A stretch of DNA of 21,876 nt, taken from assembly GCA_047618505.1 (NCBI GenBank), contig JBLHLB010000028.1, positions 1-21,876 on the forward strand, given 5' to 3'. This DNA is from JBLHLB01 sp047618505 (lineage in GTDB: Bacteria; Planctomycetota; UBA1135; GCA-002686595). The notes beneath the pieces were generated by a model that saw nothing but the letters and a program-made list of their open reading frames with translations, ran no database searches and was not told where the DNA came from. The position numbers and the translations under genes were made by a program. Below, in pieces: positions 13,673 through 21,263 of this stretch. Position 1 is the first letter of the stretch, and each line of letters starts with the position of its first letter.

Positions 13673-15802
13673 CTAGATGAACCAGGGCAGGAACACCAGG
13701 CCCACAACCGTCATCAGCTTGACGAGGATGTTGAGGGAGGGTCCCGAGGTGTCCTTGAAGGGGTCACCAACGGTGTCACCGACGACAGCGGCCTTGTGGG
13801 GCTCGGAGCCCTTGCCGCCGTGGGCGCCGCCTTCGATGTACTTCTTCGCGTTGTCCCAGGCACCGCCTGCGTTGGACATGAAGATGGCCATCATGACGCC
13901 CGTGACGAGGGCGCCGGCGAGCAGACCACCGAGGGCCTGGACGTTCCAGAAGCCCACGAGGATCGGGGCTAGGACGGCGATGACGCCGGGGACGATCATT
14001 TGCTTGAGGGCACCGTCGGTGGAGATCTCAACGCAGCGAGCGGCGTCCGGGGGCGTGGTGCCCTCCATGATGCCGGGGATCTCGCGGAACTGACGGCGAA
14101 CTTCTTCGACCATGGCGAAGGCGGCGTTGCCGACGGCGCGCATGGTCAAGGCGCTGAACAGGAAGGGCAGGATGCCGCCCAGCAGCATGCCAATGATGAC
14201 ATTGGTCGTGTTGATGTTCAGCATCAGGAAGCCGGTGCTTTGGTCAAGCATTCCGGTCAGCTTGGCGATTGCCCCCTCGTCCGTCATGCCTGCGACACGT
14301 TCGGTCACCAGGGAGCCGGCGCGGATGCAGAAGGCGCCGAAGAGCGCCAGGGCTGTCAGAGCGGCGGACCCGATGGCGAAACCCTTGCCGATGGCGGCCG
14401 TCGTGTTACCGACGGCGTCGAGTGCGTCCGTACGCTGACGAACCACTTCGGGCAGCTTGGCCATCTCGGCCAGTCCACCGGCGTTGTCAGCCACGGGGCC
14501 GTAGGCGTCAACACCGAGGGATATACCCAGGGTGGAGAGCATTCCGACGGCGGCTAGGGCGACGCCGTAGACGCCGGCCATGTAGTTGGAGAAGAAGATC
14601 GAACCGCAGATTAGAAGCACGGGGACGACCACCGATTCCATGCCCGTTGCCAGGCCGTGGATGATGTTGGTGGCAGCGCCGGTTTCGGACTGCTTGGCGA
14701 TGTTCTGGACCGGGTGCGTGTCGGTCGAGGTGTAGTACTCGGTGATCTTGCCGATGGCGACGCCGATCACGAGACCGGAGACGATAGATAGCAGAAGAGC
14801 CAAGCCCGTGCTCATGTCGTGATCGACACCGACGAGGGTTTCCGGCAGATTGAGCACGTCGGTCAGCGTGAGGAACGCGGTGGCCGCGACGACTACTGCG
14901 GAGGCGACAAGCAGTCCGCGGAAGAGTGCGGAGTGCAGGGCGTGCTCGTCATTGGCCTTCACAAAGAAGGTGCCGATGATCGAGGCGATAATCCCCATAG
15001 CCGAAACGGCGATCGGCAGAACCACGATGCCAGACATGCCGGGGTCCCCGGCGTAGGCGAAGGCGCCCAGTGTCATGGCGGCGATGATCGAGCCCACATA
15101 GGACTCGAACAGGTCCGCACCCATGCCGGCCACGTCACCGACGTTATCACCGACGTTGTCCGCGATGGTGCCGGGGTTACGGGGGTCGTCTTCGGGGATG
15201 CCCTGCTCGACCTTGCCGACGAGGTCGGCGCCGACGTCCGCGGCCTTGGTGAAGATGCCACCACCGACGCGACTGAAGAGGGCGATGGCTGAGGCGCCGA
15301 AGCTGAAGCCCAGGACGTACTCGAGGTTCTTAGAGTCGAGATCGGAGGCGTAGGCCAGCGTGAAGCCGACGACGCCTAGTAGCGCCAAGCCGACTACGCT
15401 CATGCCCATCACTACACCGGAGCTGAAGGCAACGCCCAGGGCGTCCGACAGACTCTTCGTTGCGGCCTGGGTGGTACGGACCGCAGCGCGGGTTGCGGTG
15501 TGCATGCCGAAGTAGCCGGCCAAGGCCGAAGCGAAGGCGCCTGCGACGAAGGCACCTGCAGTTTTCGGGCCGAGGCCGTCATCAGCGCTCGAGGCACCGA
15601 TGGCGATGGCGACGATGACCACGAAGATCGCAAGCCACTTGTACTCCGCTTTCAGGAAGGCGGCGGCGCCGTCCTGCACAAGCTTGGAGATGTCCTGCAT
15701 CTGTTGAGTGCCGGCATCCTGCTTCATGATGCCACCGAATTTCACGATGGCGTAAACAAGAGCGATGACGGCGGCACCGCCGGCGACGTAGAGGAATTCC
15801 AT
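13673..15802 (-). CDS. hppA: Membrane-bound ion-pumping pyrophosphatase, K+-dependent type
   Basis: The 709-residue protein has about 16 hydrophobic helices and the family's pyrophosphate/Mg motifs: DVGADLVGKVEQGIPEDDP (about 189-207), DNVGDNVGDVAGMGAD (about 215-230) and a C-terminal DTVGDPFKDTSGPS. It hydrolyses cytoplasmic PPi and uses the energy to move H+ or Na+ across the membrane. GNTTAAIGKG at 465-474 has Ala469 and Gly472 instead of the Lys/Thr pair of K+-independent enzymes, so it should be K+-stimulated. Whether it pumps Na+, H+ or both cannot be decided from motifs alone. The length is typical of bacterial enzymes. It is transcribed alone, with a promoter-like element at 15926-15953, a structured leader and a terminator-like hairpin downstream. 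No strong Shine-Dalgarno precedes the ATG. Confidence 0.96.
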   Translation of the reverse strand: MEFLYVAGGAAVIALVYAIVKFGGIMKQDAGTQQMQDISKLVQDGAAAFLKAEYKWLAIFVVIVAIAIGASSADDGLGPKTAGAFVAGAFASALAGYFGMHTATRAAVRTTQAATKSLSDALGVAFSSGVVMGMSVVGLALLGVVGFTLAYASDLDSKNLEYVLGFSFGASAIALFSRVGGGIFTKAADVGADLVGKVEQGIPEDDPRNPGTIADNVGDNVGDVAGMGADLFESYVGSIIAAMTLGAFAYAGDPGMSGIVVLPIAVSAMGIIASIIGTFFVKANDEHALHSALFRGLLVASAVVVAATAFLTLTDVLNLPETLVGVDHDMSTGLALLLSIVSGLVIGVAIGKITEYYTSTDTHPVQNIAKQSETGAATNIIHGLATGMESVVVPVLLICGSIFFSNYMAGVYGVALAAVGMLSTLGISLGVDAYGPVADNAGGLAEMAKLPEVVRQRTDALDAVGNTTAAIGKGFAIGSAALTALALFGAFCIRAGSLVTERVAGMTDEGAIAKLTGMLDQSTGFLMLNINTTNVIIGMLLGGILPFLFSALTMRAVGNAAFAMVEEVRRQFREIPGIMEGTTPPDAARCVEISTDGALKQMIVPGVIAVLAPILVGFWNVQALGGLLAGALVTGVMMAIFMSNAGGAWDNAKKYIEGGAHGGKGSEPHKAAVVGDTVGDPFKDTSGPSLNILVKLMTVVGLVFLPWFI

Positions 15803-15817
15803 AAGTACGTCCGAGCT

Positions 15818-15874
15818 GATCTCGAATTGGGTGGCTGAGGAGCGGCTTCGAGATCAAAAAGGTGGTGGATCTCG
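15818..15874 (-). promoter_or_regulatory. hppA leader with three mutually exclusive pairing segments
   Basis: In the transcript direction, segment A CGAGATC (15874-15868) can pair with B GATCTCG (7 bp, 12-base loop containing five T). B extended, GATCTCGAA (15855-15847), can instead pair with C TTCGAGATC (15826-15818; 9 bp, 20-base loop). B cannot be in both hairpins. C ends 15 bases before the hppA ATG, close enough to affect ribosome access. It does not match a riboswitch class that I recognise. Confidence 0.4.
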
Positions 15875-15925
15875 CGCCGGGAAGGGAACCGTTTTAGGCC
15901 CCCGCCTCCGGGATTTTGGGCCAAC

Positions 15926-15953
15926 AGTCTAGCCTGGGTCCTCCACAGGTCAA
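15926..15953 (-). promoter_or_regulatory. Candidate sigma-70 promoter of hppA
   Basis: Read on the minus strand, TTGACC (complement of 15948-15953; 5 of 6 to the -35 consensus) is followed after 16 bases by TAGACT (complement of 15926-15931; 4 of 6 to the -10 consensus). This predicts a leader of roughly 115 bases that would include the alternative hairpins. Confidence 0.4.
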
Positions 15954-15957
15954 TCCA

Positions 15958-15992
15958 GTGGGGCCCGGAGTGGGGCCCGGAGTGGGCCCGGA
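15958..15992. repeat. Short tandem repeat, about three copies of a 12-base unit
   Basis: GTGGGGCCCGGA occurs at 15958-15969 and 15970-15981, and an 11-base copy lacking one G at 15982-15992. It lies between the dedA stop and the candidate hppA promoter. Each unit contains the self-complementary GGGCCC. Confidence 0.75.
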
Positions 15993-16016
15993 GCCCCGCC
16001 GCGGACGCCCGCTTTC

Positions 16017-16787
16017 CTAGGCCTCAGGGCCCGATTCGGACTCTTTTTCCAGCCCGGCACCGAATCCCAAGTCGGACTTGGGGGTGAATTTATCTGCTTG
16101 GGCCGCCATATCGACCGCTTCCTCGGGGGGGTCATCCCCGATCCACCTGCGGCGGGACAGCTTGGACTTGCGTTGGCGCCAGCCACGGATGACCAGGATC
16201 AGCACCAGACTGAGGGCGATGAAAGCCAGGATCAGGTGCAGATCGTGCATCGTGGACTTCAGGCGGTCGATTTGGGTCGCAAACAGCTTGCCCACCCAGA
16301 TCGAGATCGGAACCGTTAGAAGAACCCCAAGACCATCCAGGAGCAGGAATCGAAGGGTGTTCATCCCCATCGTCCCGGCCATGAAGTAGCCCGGGATGCG
16401 CGCGCCGGGGAAAAAGCGGAAGGAGAAGGTGGCCCAGCTGCCGTGCTCGTCAAAGCGCTCCTTCAGGCGCTTGAAACGGCGAGGGTGAAAGCGCCGTCTG
16501 ATCCAGGGCTTGTCGAGGGCTGTGGCCCCGTACTTCTTGCCCAGCATGAAGGGGATCGAGTCCCCCAGGAGGATCGCGCTGGAGCAAACCACCACGATGG
16601 GGAGGAATTCGACCTGGCCCTGGTGCAGTAAGAGACCTGCCCCGATCAGTGAGACTTCCTCCGGCAGGGGCAGACCGACGCCACAGAGGAGCAGAACGAT
16701 GAAGGGGGCCAGGTAGCTGAAGTCGCCAAAGAGCTGGTTCAGGGTCCCCTGCTCCTCTATCAGTGCCAGAAATGCCAGGTCCATCAT
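16017..16787 (-). CDS. DedA-family membrane protein
   Basis: The 256-residue protein has the DedA/SNARE-associated pattern: a re-entrant-type segment with GVGLPLPEEVSLIGAG (about 37-52), then GDSIPFMLGKKYG, then FRFFPGARIPGYFMAGTMGM (about 123-142) with the conserved Arg and Pro-Gly, and further helices near 145-170 and 185-203. Family members are linked to polyprenyl- or phospholipid flipping and membrane-potential maintenance. After the last helix comes a soluble, charged tail of about 50 residues (from RGWRQRKSKLSRRR to the end) that is longer than in E. coli DedA proteins and of unknown role. Two adjacent ATG codons (16787, 16784) follow a GGGGGA. It is divergent from the NfeD-like gene, and AGTATA (16821-16826) may be its -10 box read on the minus strand. 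Confidence 0.88.
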   Translation of the reverse strand: MMDLAFLALIEEQGTLNQLFGDFSYLAPFIVLLLCGVGLPLPEEVSLIGAGLLLHQGQVEFLPIVVVCSSAILLGDSIPFMLGKKYGATALDKPWIRRRFHPRRFKRLKERFDEHGSWATFSFRFFPGARIPGYFMAGTMGMNTLRFLLLDGLGVLLTVPISIWVGKLFATQIDRLKSTMHDLHLILAFIALSLVLILVIRGWRQRKSKLSRRRWIGDDPPEEAVDMAAQADKFTPKSDLGFGAGLEKESESGPEA

Positions 16788-16993
16788 GGGGTCCCCCGGG
16801 ACGCGCCACAGAGGAGGGAGAGTATAGGTTCAGGGTGGCGCCCCCCGGAAGCTCCGAAGCCTTGAATAGGACCCCGCACCCCACGTAGTTGCTTTCAACC
16901 GGCCCGCGCCATGGGTACGTGGGCCACGGGCCGGATAGAATCCAGCCCTGACCGGTCTACCCATTTTGGGAGCGACCGGCGGCGAGGAATCTT

Positions 16994-17596
16994 ATGGACG
17001 GAATCTGGGAAGCAGTACGTGGCTGGTTCGGAGAAAACCTCTCGGACTTCACCACCTCAAAGATGTACCTGGCCTGCGCGATCGCCGGTGGGACTGTCAT
17101 TCTGAGTCAGCTTGGGCTTAACCTTTTTGGCCTAGGGGGCGACGGGGATGTCGATCCCGATGTGGATGTAGATGACATCGACGGCGGCGAGGGAATGCAC
17201 TTCCTGTCCGTGCGTGCCCTGTCGGCCTTCCTCATCTTTTTCGGCCTCGTCGGCAACGCTGGAGTTCAAGAGGGCTGGTCGACCCCGGTTCACACCTTGA
17301 CCGCTTTTGGTGCCGGCAGCTCCGTGATGGTTATGGTCGCATTCATCATGCGCTTCTTTATTCGCATGCAGTCCTCCGGGACGATCGATGCGCACGGAGC
17401 GGTTGGCATGACCGCGCAGGTATACCTACGCATCCCTGCGGAGCGATCGGGCAAGGGCAAGATCCAAGTGATGCTCCAGGGCCGCACCGCCGAGTTTCAA
17501 GCGGTAACCACCGGCGAGGCGATTCCCACTGGCGCTGCCTGTGTGATTCAGAAGCAGGTCACCAGTGACACGTTCGAAGTTCTGTTGGCGGAATGA
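16994..17596 (+). CDS. NfeD/YuaF-like membrane protein with OB-fold
   Basis: The 200-residue protein has hydrophobic helices at about 22-47, 69-92 and 97-124 and a C-terminal beta-rich domain (about 130-198: GAVGMTAQVYLRIP, GKIQVMLQGRTAEFQAVT, ACVIQKQVTSDTFEVLLA). This is the arrangement of NfeD/YuaF proteins, whose OB-fold domain works with flotillins in membrane microdomains. An acidic Gly/Asp loop (GDGDVDPDVDVDDIDGG, about 49-65) between helices 1 and 2 is unusual and might bind divalent cations. GAGGAA lies about 5 bases before the ATG. The flotillin gene follows after 144 bases, which supports the assignment, since these two genes are commonly neighbours. Confidence 0.8.
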   Translation: MDGIWEAVRGWFGENLSDFTTSKMYLACAIAGGTVILSQLGLNLFGLGGDGDVDPDVDVDDIDGGEGMHFLSVRALSAFLIFFGLVGNAGVQEGWSTPVHTLTAFGAGSSVMVMVAFIMRFFIRMQSSGTIDAHGAVGMTAQVYLRIPAERSGKGKIQVMLQGRTAEFQAVTTGEAIPTGAACVIQKQVTSDTFEVLLAE

Positions 17597-17740
17597 ATTT
17601 TTCGCCTTACGCAACGTTGAACCAATACGCCTGCTCCGCCAGCACCCTCCATTCACCCATTGAACACTCTAGCGACGCCTCTCAAGTTCGACCCACGGAC
17701 GGCGTTGCTCTCAATCTAACTTGCTTCTGAGGATCTACGC

Positions 17741-19408
17741 ATGTTGCACCCTTTTCTAGCCCAAAGCACTTGGGATACTTGGACTTACATCCCGGTGGCC
17801 CTGGCCCTCGTTCTCGTGGCCCTAGTGGTTGCCTTTTCAAGACGCTACAAGCGTTGCCCCTCCAACAGGATCCTGGTGATCTACGGTAAGACCTCTGCGG
17901 GTCGTACCTCGAAGACCCTGCACGGTGGCGGTGCCTTCGTGATACCCCTGATCCAGGACTACCAGTACCTGTCCCTGGATCCGATGCAAATCGAGATCCC
18001 CCTGGAGGGCGCGCTCTCCATTGAGAACATTCGCGTCAACGTTCCCTCTGTCTTCACGGTCGCCATCGGCACAGAGCCGGAGATCATGGAGAATGCCGCC
18101 ATTCGCCTCCTGGGGCTGACGGGTGCGGAGATCATGAAGCAGGCTGAGGACATCATCTTCGGTCAATTGCGCCAGGTGATCGCCTCCATGAAGATTGTGG
18201 AGATCAACCGCGACCGCGATACGTTCCTTTCCAGCGTTCAGATGTCCCTTGAGCCTGAGCTCAAGAAGATCGGTCTTGTGCTGATCAACGTGAACATCAA
18301 GGACATCAAGGATGAGTCCGGCTACATCGAGGCCATCGGTCGAAAGGCCGCTGCCGTCGCCATCAACCAGGCCATGATCGACGTGTCGATCCAGGAGAAG
18401 TCAGGCGCCATCGGAGTGGCCGAAGCGGACCGTGAGAAGTTCATTGTCGTTGCCGCTGCAGAAAAGGACCGCGATATTGGAACCCGGGAAGCCGAGCGTG
18501 AGCGTGCCGTCCGCCTCGCGGAGCTCGAAAAGGAGCGCATTATTGGCGAGCAGACTGCGGCCTATGAGCAGGAGGCCCAGGTGCGCGACCGTGAGCGCGA
18601 AATGCGCGTGCGAGTGGCGGACGCCAACGCAATGGCCATCGAGGGTGAAAACGAATCAAAGGGTCGCGTGGCCAAGGCCAACGCTCATCTGAAGGTCCAG
18701 GAGGCAGAGGCCTATCAGCTTGCAGAAACTCGTCGCAAGGAAGCCGAGGCCGGCGTGCTTGAGGCGTCCTACGTCGCCCAAACGAAGGCAGCGCAGGCGG
18801 AAGCTCTAAAGGTCGAAGCCGAGACGCGGGCCCAGCTCGAGTCCGTTTCACGAGCCCAGAAAGCCAAGGCTATCGTCGACGCCCAGGCGGACGCCGAAAG
18901 CCGCGTGATCCACGCCAAGGCCGAGGCCGAGGCGAACTACGCCGTGCTCGAAGCCGAAGCCCGCGGTCAGTACGAGATCCTTGCCAAGAAGGGTGAAGGT
19001 CTGCGCATGATCGTCGATAGCTGCGGCGGCGCCCAGGCGGCCTTCCAGATGCTCATGCTCGAGCACATGGATCACCTTTCCGAGACGGCGGCCAAGGCCA
19101 TCGCCAACGTCAAGTTCGACAAGGTCATCGTCTGGGACAACGGCCAGGGCGGCGAAGGCGGCAACGCGGCCACGGGCTTCCTCAAGGGGATGGCCGGTGC
19201 TCTGCCCCCGATGATGCAGATCATGAAGGACATCGGTGGCGTCGAGATGCCGGAGTTCTTTGGCAAGCTCGTCGGCGACGATGGCAAGACAGCTGCGGCC
19301 AGTGCCGTGGCCAGTGCGCCGGTAGCGGCGGATGTCGACGGGGATTCCGCCGACGACGGCTCAGCCGGCCCCGCAGAAGACTCCACCGCCAAGGGCTCCG
19401 AAGCCTGA
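17741..19408 (+). CDS. Flotillin (SPFH/band 7 family)
   Basis: The 555-residue protein has one N-terminal membrane helix (about 16-33), an SPFH/PHB domain (about 40-220, with YGKTS, KTLHGGGAFVIPLIQ and VPSVFTVAIGTEPE), and a long Ala/Glu-rich coiled coil (about 225-430) with repeated AEA/EAE segments, then a C-terminal oligomerisation-type region (about 440-515). The final roughly 40 residues are low-complexity Ala/Asp/Gly/Ser. It resembles FloT/YuaG in size and layout, forming membrane scaffolds on the cytoplasmic face. GAGGA precedes the ATG by about 8 bases. The NfeD-like partner is upstream, and hemB starts inside the stop codon (TGATG), so flotillin and hemB are probably translated from one message. 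Confidence 0.93.
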   Translation: MLHPFLAQSTWDTWTYIPVALALVLVALVVAFSRRYKRCPSNRILVIYGKTSAGRTSKTLHGGGAFVIPLIQDYQYLSLDPMQIEIPLEGALSIENIRVNVPSVFTVAIGTEPEIMENAAIRLLGLTGAEIMKQAEDIIFGQLRQVIASMKIVEINRDRDTFLSSVQMSLEPELKKIGLVLINVNIKDIKDESGYIEAIGRKAAAVAINQAMIDVSIQEKSGAIGVAEADREKFIVVAAAEKDRDIGTREAERERAVRLAELEKERIIGEQTAAYEQEAQVRDREREMRVRVADANAMAIEGENESKGRVAKANAHLKVQEAEAYQLAETRRKEAEAGVLEASYVAQTKAAQAEALKVEAETRAQLESVSRAQKAKAIVDAQADAESRVIHAKAEAEANYAVLEAEARGQYEILAKKGEGLRMIVDSCGGAQAAFQMLMLEHMDHLSETAAKAIANVKFDKVIVWDNGQGGEGGNAATGFLKGMAGALPPMMQIMKDIGGVEMPEFFGKLVGDDGKTAAASAVASAPVAADVDGDSADDGSAGPAEDSTAKGSEA

Positions 19409-20379
19409 TGCGCAACCGCCCCCGACGGAACCGCAAGAGCGCGGCCCTGCGCGAATTCGCCGCAGAGACCGCGCTCTCCGCCGATCGCTTCGTTTGGCCT
19501 GTCTTCATCCACGAAGGCGACCAGGACGAGGCGATCGACTCCATGCCGGGACAGTCGCGACTGTCACCGGAAGGTCTTCTGCGGGAAGTCGAAGGGGCCC
19601 TGGGGGAGGGGGTGCGGTCGATCGTGCTCTTTCCCCGTGTACCGGACGAGTTGAAGCATTCAGACGGGCGTGCCGTCCGAGATGCGGAGGGGTTGGTGCC
19701 GCGCTCGATCCGCGAGCTGAAGTCGCGCTTCCCCGAGCTGACGATCATCACCGATGTCGCCCTGGATCCCTACTCGCCGGATGGACACGACGGTATCGTC
19801 GCGCCGGATGGTCGGATCTTGAATGACGAGACCGTGGAGGTCCTCTGCGATCAAGCTGTGGTTCAGGCGGAAGCCGGGGCCGATGTGATCGCGCCCAGCG
19901 ACATGATGGACGGGCGTATCGGTGCGCTTCGCGATGCCTTGGACGCACGTGGTTTCACGGAGGTTTCACTGCTTTCCTATAGCGTGAAGTACGCCTCGGC
20001 CTTCTACGGTCCCTTCCGCGATGCACTGGATTCCGCGCCGAAGTCGGGCACGAAACAGAGCTATCAAATGGACCCGCGCAACGCGCGCGAAGCCCTGCGT
20101 GAGATCGCCCTGGACGAGAGCGAAGGTGCCGACATGTTGATGGTCAAGCCCGCCGGTGCGTACCTGGATGTGATCCGTGCCGTGCGCGATGTGACCACGC
20201 TGCCGGTGGCGGCCTATCAGGTTTCGGGCGAGTACGCGATGCTTGAGGCGGCGGCGCAAAACGGATGGCTGGATCGCCGCGCCGCTGTCCTAGAGAGCCT
20301 CGTGGCGATTCGTCGCGCCGGCGCGGACATGATCCTGACCTACTACGCGCGCAGGGCCGCGCGCTGGCTGGCAGAGTAA
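19408..20379 (+). CDS. hemB: Delta-aminolevulinic acid dehydratase (porphobilinogen synthase)
   Basis: The 323-residue enzyme joins two 5-aminolevulinate molecules into porphobilinogen, the second common step of tetrapyrrole synthesis. The two active-site lysines are K194 (SVKYASAFYGPFRDA) and Schiff-base K247 (MVKPAGAYLD). The metal region reads DVALDPYSPDGHDG (116-129), with Asp replacing the Cys of zinc enzymes, so it is the Asp-rich, Mg-dependent type known from Pseudomonas and Bradyrhizobium. R/K-rich N-terminal residues (1-10) are probably part of the family's arm. The ATG uses the last base of the flotillin stop (TGATG), indicating translational coupling. The last 37 bases overlap the 3' end of the opposing phosphatase gene. 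Confidence 0.97.
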   Translation: MRNRPRRNRKSAALREFAAETALSADRFVWPVFIHEGDQDEAIDSMPGQSRLSPEGLLREVEGALGEGVRSIVLFPRVPDELKHSDGRAVRDAEGLVPRSIRELKSRFPELTIITDVALDPYSPDGHDGIVAPDGRILNDETVEVLCDQAVVQAEAGADVIAPSDMMDGRIGALRDALDARGFTEVSLLSYSVKYASAFYGPFRDALDSAPKSGTKQSYQMDPRNAREALREIALDESEGADMLMVKPAGAYLDVIRAVRDVTTLPVAAYQVSGEYAMLEAAAQNGWLDRRAAVLESLVAIRRAGADMILTYYARRAARWLAE

Positions 20380-21182
20380 CAAAGACCGATTTCCGCGCAG
20401 GCGATTCCAAAGACCAATCCGGCGACCACGTCGGACAGCCAGTGCACTCCGAGGAGCAGTACAGCAATGGCGGTGAGCGCCGCGGAGATGTTCGCTGCGC
20501 GGCTGAGGCCTAGGGTGGGGCAGCCCTTGCGTCCTAGGCGCAGGGCACACCACCAGGCAGCAATGGTGCAAGAGACATGCAGGCTCGGAAAGCAGTTGTC
20601 GAGCGCGCTGCCGCCTCGCAAGGCGGCGGTGAGTCCCGGGAGAAGCTCTTCGATGATGGGACGTACGCCGGAGCCTTCAAACCATCCGATTTCTGCCACG
20701 GGGAAGAAGCAGTAGAAGGGCAGAGCGAGGATGTAGTTGGCGACGAGGGCGGCGATCCAGGTGTTGCGGATCGTGCGCTGTTCCGCGGCATCCCCGTGGA
20801 AGAGAGTCAGGGGCAGCAGCAGGGTTGCGACGAAGCCCGCGAGGTAGAACACGGTCAGGGCGAAGCGTACCGGCGTGGGCGTGATGGGCAGGAGCAGTGC
20901 CTGCAGACGTGCGACGGCGTCGCCCTCGATGGACTGAACCCAGGGGGTCAGGTCGTAGCCAAGCCACCCGCTGATGCGGGGGTCCAGGGAGCTCTGTAGA
21001 ACGTTGATGCCCACCACGACAGCGAGCAGGGCAATCATCCGCCGCCCGCTGGGCGACCCAAAGACCCAACGCCAGGCCCGGACGAGGGTCCCCAGGGGAT
21101 TGCGAGCGGGCTGGGCAATCCAAACGAGGATCGCCAACACGATGGGCGTCCCCAGCAACTCAATCAGCAGAAGCGAGCCCAT
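20343..21182 (-). CDS. PAP2/AUR1-like membrane phosphatase or inositolphosphotransferase family protein
   Basis: The 279-residue protein has about six membrane helices. It carries the phosphatase motifs FPSLH (198-202) and GVHWLSDVVAG (245-255), with His202, His247 and Asp251 as expected catalytic residues. The spacing and the PSLH form fit the AUR1/inositolphosphotransferase-like branch of PAP2 rather than classic PgpB. The active site should face the extracytoplasmic side, acting on lipid phosphates or phospho-alcohol head groups. The exact substrate is unknown. Its stop lies within hemB on the other strand (37-base overlap). The hairpin at 21200-21232 separates it from the gene upstream. 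Confidence 0.82.
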   Translation of the reverse strand: MGSLLLIELLGTPIVLAILVWIAQPARNPLGTLVRAWRWVFGSPSGRRMIALLAVVVGINVLQSSLDPRISGWLGYDLTPWVQSIEGDAVARLQALLLPITPTPVRFALTVFYLAGFVATLLLPLTLFHGDAAEQRTIRNTWIAALVANYILALPFYCFFPVAEIGWFEGSGVRPIIEELLPGLTAALRGGSALDNCFPSLHVSCTIAAWWCALRLGRKGCPTLGLSRAANISAALTAIAVLLLGVHWLSDVVAGLVFGIACAEIGLCYSASQRAALRA

Positions 21183-21199
21183 ATCGTGATGCTACGCAA

Positions 21200-21232
21200 T
21201 TGGCGGTACGGAACCAGGTCCCGTACCGCCAA
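21200..21232 (-). terminator. Terminator-like hairpin between the MauE-like and PAP2-like genes
   Basis: TTGGCGGTACGG (21200-21211) pairs perfectly with CCGTACCGCCAA (21221-21232), a 12-bp stem with a 9-base loop. It lies about 30 bases past the stop of the upstream minus-strand gene and 17 bases before the phosphatase start. The T-tract is very short, so termination may be weak, or the element may instead act in the phosphatase leader. Confidence 0.6.
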
Positions 21233-21263
21233 GGTCCCTAACACCATGGACCTGTAGCGCGAG

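Noticed and set aside
14000..15292. Several + strand open frames opposite hppA
   Set aside because: hppA is unambiguous on the minus strand; these translations are low-complexity shadows.
16788..16993. Promoter search between dedA and the NfeD-like gene (TAGAAT near 16936, AGTATA at 16821)
   Set aside because: Both -10-like boxes lack a convincing -35 at the proper distance, so I do not list promoters here.
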